Shown here piece after piece: positions 58,265 to 64,000 of a stretch of 64,000 bases of DNA (position 1 is its first letter; each line of letters begins with the position of its first letter). Source of the DNA: Emydura subglobosa (lineage: Eukaryota > Chordata > Testudines > Chelidae). The notes beneath the pieces are model-generated. The model saw nothing but the letters and a program-made list of their open reading frames with translations, was not told the origin of the DNA and did no database searches. Both the position numbers and the translations under genes were made by a program. The stretch is from NCBI GenBank assembly GCA_007922225.1, contig ML680053.1:22132379-22196378 (forward strand), read 5' to 3'.

Positions 58265-59112
58265 GTGTGTGTGTTTCCTTTATCCCCCCTAACTCTCACT
58301 CTAGTTACAGACACCTCTTCTCTGGGATGGAGACCTCATGTGGGGTCCCTGCAGACTCAAGGTCTTTTGTCATCTCAAAATCTAGAGACTCATATAAATG
58401 TCAAGGAGTTAAGAATGGTACATCTAGCTTGCGTGGCTTTCCTCCCCCACACAGTGGGAAAAAATGGTTAATTCTGACGAAAAATTGTCAACCAAGTTTT
58501 ATACAAACAGACAAAGAGGCACGTGGTCAGACCCACAGTGCCACGATGCAATTTGTCTCTCTGAGTTCTTTATAGCCAACTCTAGTCATCTCAGAGCTGC
58601 GTACCTTCCAGGGGAGCAGAAAACATTCATGAATCAGCTGAGCAGATCCTTCTCCAATCACCACAAGTGGTCAGTACATCCAGACATGGCCAGGTCCATC
58701 TTCCAACTTTGGGGAACTTCCCAAGTGGACCTGTTTGAAACAAAAACTGACAGGAAATGCCAGCAGTACTATTCGAGGAGGACTCAGCCCAGGCTTGCTG
58801 ACTGATGCCTTTCTCCTATCCTGGAAGAAATTTCTCCTGTACTCTCTCTCTCTGATTCTTTTGCTTCCCCGCATCTTTTTCAAAGTGAAACAAGACCATG
58901 CTCATCTCATCCTTATAGCACTGGTGAGGCATTGTCAACACTGGTATTTTGACCTGCTATTCCTGTCAGTCAAGCCTCCCCCTTTCTTTCCTGTTAGATC
59001 CAGACATCATTTCCAAGGACCATGGGAGCCTGCTCCATCCCAACCTCAGAGCTCTTCATCTGACAGCATGGATGTTTCATGGCTGACACTCTTTGAAAAT
59101 TCCTGCTCATAG
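58265..59112 (+). pseudogene. DIRS RNase H region, frameshifted
   Basis: The RNase H removes the RNA template during replication. Three overlapping frames hold successive parts: 58265-58471 (TLVTDTSSLGW with the first catalytic-type Asp, then HINVKELRMV), 58464-58805 (RAAYLPGEQKT, then LSRSFSNHHKWSVHPDMARS and WGTSQVDLFET) and 58735-59112 (LTDAFLLSWKKFLLY, then VKQDHAHLILIALVRHCQHW). These switch reading frames at about 58460 and 58800, so it cannot make one protein. The order and spacing match a single DIRS RNase H. Confidence 0.85.
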
Positions 59113-60112
59113 GACATTCAGAAAGTGCTTCTGAATAGCAGAAAACTCTCAACTAGGAGCACTTTTCTGACAAAGTGAAAGCACTTTTCCATCTAATCTG
59201 GTGCAAAAGTTGTATCACCAGAGCAGGCACCCTTGGGCCTTGTGCTGAACTGTCTACTAGATTTAAAACAGAGTTTGGCTATTAGCTCTATAAAGGTACA
59301 TCTACTTGTTATTTTGGCCTCCCACATCTTAGTGGAGGATGGATCCCTTTTTTCAAACCCCATCATCACCTGATTCCTAAAGATTATACCCCCCCATGTT
59401 CAAGACCCCATCCCTCCTGGGATCCAACTATAGTTCTAGCAAAATTGATGGCACCCACTCTTTGAGCTTGTAGCAGCTTGTGCTTTCCCATACCTTTCCA
59501 GGAAGGTAGCATTTCTGATGGCACATCCTCAGCCAGACAACTGGGTGAGTTAAAAATTCTGGTGTCAGAGCCCCAAACGCAGTTTTCCATAAGGATAAAG
59601 TTTATCTCTGTCCCAATCCCAAAATTTCTCATGAGAGCAGTCTCTGATTTTCCTGTTAACCAAGAAATCTATTTGTTCACATTCTTTCCAAAACCCCATG
59701 TGCACAGAGATAAGGAAAAACTTCATTTGTTGGTTGAGAGAAGGGATTTAACTTTTTATCTGGACCAGACTAAAATGTTTAGGTACTCTATGCAGTTGTT
59801 TGTAGCAGTTGCAGACAGAGAGCTAAGGGCCATCCAGTTTCCAATCAGAGAATCTCGTTTTGGATCTCTTAATATATTTGCTGATACTAGCAACTGATTA
59901 CTACAATCCCACCAGGTATATTACTAGCACATTCTACCGAAGTGCAGACAGCTTCTGCAGCTTTATTGGCGCAAGTACCGATCGTAGACATTTGTAAAGC
60001 AGCCATTTGATCTTCAGTTCACACTTTTGCTTCTTATTATGCCATTTCCTGTCAGTCCAGAGACAATGCCATTTTTGAACAAGGTGTCTTACAATTTCTG
60101 TTTATGTAGTCT
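59113..60112 (+). pseudogene. DIRS tyrosine recombinase, decayed
   Basis: The recombinase would integrate the circular DNA without target duplications. In one frame, with stops and small shifts, the region shows IKVHLLVILASHILVEDGSL (59286-59345), then LSRKVAFLMA (about 59495-59524), and near the end ICKAAI, a stop, then SSVHTFASYYAIS (around 59989-60051), closing with NAIFEQGVLQFL. That last motif matches the conserved CRAATWSS-type C-terminal block. Several in-frame stops remain. No intact Arg-His-Arg-Tyr core was verified. Confidence 0.75.
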
Positions 60113-60635
60113 CTGAACCCACCCATATGCATGTTTGCTTATAAGTCACCTACAGTGGAATGGACATGTGCAATCACTGGAAGAAGAAGAAAACAGTCAG
60201 CTACTGTGACACTCTGTGTCTGAAAGAACACCCTGGAAACTCTATATTCACCAATGTCATGTAAGTATGATATGTTCTGTACAAGGTATGCCTTATGTGG
60301 TACTGTTTTAAAATCCTGATCTGCTGAACACTAATATCTTGTTGGATTGTATGTGCTACCATTGTATGTGAAGTTATGAAACATTGCTGAATATGCTATG
60401 AGAACATGTTGCAAGGTGGGAAATTCTCACAAACAGCCTTTCAGGTGCAACAATGGAGTGGCCAGACAGCGTTAATGGCGATCTCTCACCCATTTAAGAA
60501 CAGATTCCACTAACAGGGATTGTTTACAGTACATACTTCACCAAGAAACCACATACACAGTGAATTACTGATTGAGCAGTGGGGGCGGCCCCCCACGTCA
60601 CATACAAATGATCCTCCCAGCAAGCTGGGAGAAGC

Positions 60636-60643
60636 TATAAAAG
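60636..60643 (+). promoter_or_regulatory. TATA box of the LTR-like element
   Basis: TATAAAAG lies about 430 bp after the TG end and about 290 bp before the first AATAAA, the arrangement expected of an LTR promoter. Confidence 0.55.
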
Positions 60644-60929
60644 AGGGGGGTAACATCAATCATTTGGCCTCATTCACCTGCAACTGAACACCTGAAGGAT
60701 CATCTGGAAGACAAAAGGACTTTGAAAGGAGGAAGGGGAGTCCCAGGGAGGGAAGGCAGCCCAGCCTACATTTAAGAAACTGCTTGCACCAGCTAACAAG
60801 GGTGAGACATTGATAATTCAAATCCTGTTAGACTTAGACTACGATCTTATGTTTATAGCATTTGGTAACTACTTCTATTCTCTTTATACTTACCATTTAT
60901 AATCACTTAAAATCTATTTTTCCGTAGTT

Positions 60930-60935
60930 AATAAA
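60930..60935 (+). promoter_or_regulatory. Polyadenylation signal of the LTR-like element
   Basis: AATAAA in the context TTAATAAACTTG, downstream of the TATA box. A second AATAAA lies at 61048. Confidence 0.5.
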
Positions 60936-61351
60936 CTTGTTTAATGTTTTATCTTAACCAGTGTCTTTTTGAGTGAAGTGTTTAAGCAAACTCGGTTCAG
61001 TAATAAAAGCAGTTGCAATGTATCTTCCACTTTGGGGAAGGATGTTCAATAAACTTCATTGGTCAGACTTTTGACCAGGGCAAGATGATACAGTCCTGGG
61101 GTCCTGTGTAGAGGAGCTGGCTGGAACTTCTTTATTGTTACTTTGTGCGTGGCAGGGGAAAGCATTCATTGAATTAAGTTGGGTGTGTGACACCACCTGC
61201 TGTCGGGTTGGGTGATGACAGGGTCTGGAGAGATTGTGTGTTATCAGCCAGAGTATGGTGGAGAGCCCACCTCAAGCTAAATAGTTGAGAAGGGTACCCA
61301 GTGGTTCCACAGCTCGCAGGCTCTACCCCAGGGGTTCTGCATACCATCACA

Positions 61352-61559
61352 TCTACTTTTCTGTAACTGTTGTTCTTCAAGATGTGTTGCACACATCCAT
61401 TCCATGACCTGCTTACATTCTCCTCTCTAACAGAGTCTGTCTCATACACAGGAACTGAGGGAGGTTGAGGGTGGCTCCACCTTTTTATACTAGTATGCAG
61501 TGGCGTATGGTGACAGAGTGCTACGGCCACTATGATGGTACCACTGAGGGGAAAAAATC
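61352..61559 (+). mobile_element. DIRS-like 3' inverted-repeat region, left arm
   Basis: This resumes the DIRS 3' end after the inserted LTR-like element. GTAACTGTTGTTCTTCAAGA, then GTGTTGCACACATCCATTCC, is the reverse complement of the right arm near 61808-61860, giving two arms about 45 bp long. Inverted ends are a DIRS feature. The interior includes GAGTCTGTCTCATACACAGG and TTTTTATACTAG. Confidence 0.7.
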
Positions 61560-61774
61560 ATAGACTCATAGACTATAAGGTCAGAAGGGACCATTATGAT
61601 CATCTAGTCTGACCTCCTGCACAACGCAGGCCAAAGAACCTCTCCCACCCACTCCTGTAATAGACCCCTAACCTATGACTGAGTTACTGAAGTCCTCAAA
61701 TAATGGTTTAAAGACTTCAAGGTACAGAGAATTCACCAGCAAGTGACCCGTGCCCCACGCTGCAGAGGAAGGTG
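61560..61774 (-). mobile_element. CR1 3' end inserted in the DIRS 3' region
   Basis: CATAGACTCATAGACTATAA starts the octamer-type CR1 tail (complement TATGAGTCTATG). AAGGTCAGAAGGGACCATTA, ATCATCTAGTCTGACCTCCT and CCCACCCACTCCTGTAATAG then give the CR1 3' UTR in reverse. The insertion is very short (about 215 bp). AAATC at 61555-61559 and at 61775-61779 is a candidate 5-bp target duplication. The same tail type, in forward direction, is at 11400-12030. Confidence 0.85.
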
Positions 61775-61880
61775 AAATCTCCGACACGAGGCATGCAGCT
61801 GCCGAAAGTGGAATGGATATGTGCAACACATCTTGAAGAACTACAGTTATGGAAAAGTAGGTAACCATTTTTTCCTCTAT
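61775..61880 (+). mobile_element. DIRS-like 3' inverted-repeat region, right arm
   Basis: CCGACACGAGGCATGCAGCT continues the DIRS interior, then GGAATGGATATGTGCAACAC, ATCTTGAAGAACTACAGTTA and TGGAAAAGTAGG form the right arm. It pairs with 61352-61405. The arms differ at only a few positions. Confidence 0.7.
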
Positions 61881-63347
61881 TCAGGTCGTTGGCTAGATGG
61901 GGCACAAACCTGCATAGCTTTTCTTGACATATAGCAATGCAGTATTGCCAACCCCAAGTATTCAATGATTATGAGCCAAACCACACAAAAAATCATGGGA
62001 GCAGCTGAAAAATAATACTATTTTTTAAAATAATAAAATGTTGAAGTCTGTTGGAGGCCCAGTACACTTGGAGTTGCTTGACAACTGTCCTACAGGTCTA
62101 GCTAGCTTCAGTTGCTTGCTTGGCTATTCTGACCCCTGTAGCATGACATCTTCTAGTTGGCAGAGATGAATAGGACTACTGAGTAACCTTGCAGATTTCT
62201 CAGTTTCTACATACCATGGTACATAGCAAGATGAAGTACACAACATTTATGCTTGCAGCTACACATAGATAATGGTGATGGGAACAACAAGTTTCCTTGA
62301 ACATCTGGGGTTACACTTTTCATTGCCACGGGGCATATTTTTACACCACCCCTCCTATCACCAGACCCCAATTATCATGGTGAAAATGGAATGTAGTTAA
62401 GGGTGAAAACCCAATGTAGGTAATTATCATATATGATAATGAGTAGAGAGGTAATTAGGTGAAAGCTGTTTATGGAAGGCTATAAGAAGTCACTACTTAG
62501 ACAAAGGGGCACGCTCCATCAACACCTGACTCCACGGGAGGTGCTGCCGGTCAGATCAGAGGACTCACTGATTCCCTGGCTCCTGAAGAAAGCCATTCCT
62601 GTATACAGCCTTCTTAGCTCTCCAGGCTTAGTGAGTATGATATATTGCAGTTAATTTTAGGCTTTGTGTTTAATTAGTATATCTATAGAAAACCTTGCAT
62701 GTTAAATCTTATTGATCTGCAAATTGTGCGTGCCATGTCTCACTGGTATTCACACTGCTCACTAAGTGTCCAGTATCAATGGGGTCTTTCTATTTCATTT
62801 CTGGTTTTCAAGCCATCATGGTGCACTCAGGTCATGTGTTCAAGCTTTTCTCTGAAACCATATTGGCTAGATTTTTCTTTATTGTTTTTCTGAAAGATGA
62901 GATGGTCATGTAAATTAAAAGACCCCAGAAGTTGGGCTTTGAGCTAAACCCTAACTATCACAAGACTCATAGTAAAACTGGAATAGTTGGCAACATTTTA
63001 TCGGCATGTTTTATGGGGATGGGGAGAACTACGTTTATACTCAGCCAGTATCTTCAGAAATACTTAGCTCCTGTTCAAAATGCACCTGAGCATCAGTTCT
63101 GAAATTGGAGTGAGCAGTTCAGGTGACAGCAATGGAAGCATGCCTGGTATGTATAAGATTATATATTGTGGTGCAAGTACAGAGAGGCGATGCTAATGCT
63201 TGTGTTAAACTTCTGAATATACCCACTGTGAACTAGAGAAGCCTGAGCAGTCTGTGTTGGCAGCTCAAAATTGCTGCAGTTTCTCTCCATTAGACTGTGT
63301 AGCAAATTCTACAGAACAGCGAAACCAGAATAGCACAGAGATAGCTC
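61881..63347. other. Unassigned stretch
   Basis: No gene or repeat is recognised. Confidence 0.35.
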
Positions 63348-63350
63348 TAA

Positions 63351-63647
63351 GGGTATGTCTACACAGCAGCTGGGAGCACGCTTCCCAGTTCAGGTAGAGA
63401 GACATAGCACTGCTTGAGCTAGCATACCAAAAATAGCAGTGTGGCCACAGCAGCCTGGGCAGTGTACGTACCTCTGAGTACGTATCCCAGGGATCAGGCA
63501 GATTCATACTAGGTTGGCTAGCTTGAGCTGCTGCCCACGCTGCTGAGGCCCCACTGCTATTTTTAATGTGCTAGTTCGAGCAGAGCTACTGCATGTCTGT
63601 CTACTCCCACTGGGAAGCATGCGGCCAGCTCTTGTATAGACCATATC
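63351..63647. mobile_element. Harbinger-type MITE
   Basis: The left end is GGGTATGTCTACACAGCAGC. The reverse complement of the right end is GATATGGTCTATACAAGAGC. TAA precedes (63348-63350) and TTA follows (63648-63650), so the outermost triplets are TAA and TTA, consistent with a decayed TWA duplication or with the TIR extending to TAA. About 300 bp, interior with AGCTAGC and GCTGCTG(C) arms that are again self-complementary, no open frame above 80 codons. The terminus is shared with the autonomous Harbinger at 24139. Confidence 0.85.
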
Positions 63648-63650
63648 TTA

Positions 63651-64000
63651 GGAGCTTGTGGCACACTGACATTAAAGAGGAATGCAGATTATAAATGGTG
63701 TGTAAGGCATAAAAACAGATATCTGTGATAAGCTGGAGCTGGTTTCTAAAAATTCTTCAGTAGGGAAAACCCTCCATCTGAGTAGAAACCCACTTTGTCA
63801 TGCTCTGTGCATATTAGACACTAGATGCATATTTAGGAATTTTCAGTGTTTCTGGTCTGATGATGAAATGAACACAACATTTTTGTGAGTCTGTGTATCT
63901 GAGGAGTCCTGTTTCTTATTTAAATGAAAGAAAGTGACTAATATCCTCTTCATTGAAAGGAAAATAGGTAAGTTCCTATTTATGAACATTTTCTCCATCT
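63651..64000. other. Unassigned stretch at window end
   Basis: No gene or repeat is recognised in the last 350 bases. Confidence 0.35.

Larger units (their letters stand above)
58230..60204 (+). mobile_element. DIRS-like retrotransposon: RNase H and tyrosine recombinase part
   Basis: DIRS elements use a reverse transcriptase, RNase H and a tyrosine recombinase instead of an integrase. Sequence recognisable as DIRS starts about 58230 (a decayed SLDWWIDP, from an RT end) and continues into RNase H and then a recombinase, in shifting frames. The 3' UTR begins after the stop near 60112 and contains GGAATGGACATGTGCAATCA (about 60158), the DIRS inverted-repeat end. The upstream RT is absent, so the element is 5'-truncated. 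Its 3' end continues beyond the inserted LTR at 61352. Confidence 0.8.
60205..61351 (+). mobile_element. Solo LTR-like element inserted in the DIRS 3' end
   Basis: The element runs from TGTGACACTC to ACCATCACA, TG...CA-bounded, 1147 bp. The flanks read GCTAC on the left (60200-60204) and TCTAC on the right (61352-61356), consistent with a 5-bp duplication with one difference. A TATAAAAG box lies at 60636-60643 and AATAAA signals at 60930 and 61048. This supports plus-strand U3-R-U5, though a different non-LTR origin cannot be excluded. DIRS sequence resumes exactly on the right (ACTTTTCTGTAACTGTTGTT). Confidence 0.65.

Noticed and set aside
1..64000. CRISPR array, rRNA operon or bacterial gene cluster
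   Set aside because: No regularly spaced direct repeats, rRNA sequence or dense coding was found; the only regular array is the 46-bp tandem repeat inside an LTR, which lacks spacers.

Overview
The window looks like non-coding chromosomal DNA of an amniote, most likely a turtle (a crocodilian is the main alternative). The basis is the repeat content: CR1 LINEs are the dominant and youngest elements, with CR1-specific 3' ends built on an ATTCTATG-type octamer. Alongside them are a two-gene Harbinger transposon, a DIRS-type tyrosine-recombinase retrotransposon, a Tx1-type LINE, ancient MIR and L2/L3 fragments, and many short inverted-repeat elements of a type I associate with turtle genomes. 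There is no Alu, primate-type L1 or bacterial feature. I recognise no host protein-coding exon, rRNA, functional tRNA gene or CRISPR array. Most open frames are short chance ORFs or antisense shadows of transposons. The window could be intergenic or lie inside a large intron.

Layout. Positions 1-7.8 kb hold a palindromic tRNA-like element, several MITE-like elements, a MIR and an L3-like LINE tail. At 7.8-8.2 kb is a hAT-like MITE with an 8-bp target duplication. At 11.4-13.0 kb a CR1 3' end is followed by a solo LTR (5-bp duplication) carrying a 46-bp tandem array. At 16.1-16.6 kb a MIR is split by a Harbinger-type MITE with a TAA duplication. At 19.2-26.0 kb another tRNA-like palindrome is followed by Tx1 LINE ORF1 remains, a decayed autonomous Harbinger (Myb/SANT-like gene on +, DDE transposase on -), and the Tx1 ORF2 3' part. 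At 26.4-26.9 kb is a minus-strand CR1 reverse-transcriptase fragment. At 28.6-32.2 kb an old minus-strand LINE is split by a CR1 with an intact 553-codon reverse transcriptase frame. At 36.4-37.3 kb is an L2-like fragment. The stretch 37-56 kb is mostly unassigned old DNA with scattered MIR, L3, CR1 and MITE pieces. At 56.5-57.3 kb is a solo LTR with a perfect 5-bp duplication. At 58.2-61.9 kb is a DIRS-like element with RNase H and tyrosine-recombinase remains, interrupted by an LTR-like element and by a CR1 tail. At 63.35-63.65 kb is a Harbinger-type MITE.

Nothing here acts as an operon or pathway. The genes that belong together are the two Harbinger genes, the RNase H and recombinase regions of the DIRS relic, and the ORF1 and ORF2 pieces of the Tx1 LINE. 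The main value of the window is its insertion archaeology: several host elements can be read straight through an insertion, which gives relative ages. Family assignments rest on remembered conserved motifs, not on a search. I did not find a previously undescribed functional system, and the findings rank the structures most worth checking.
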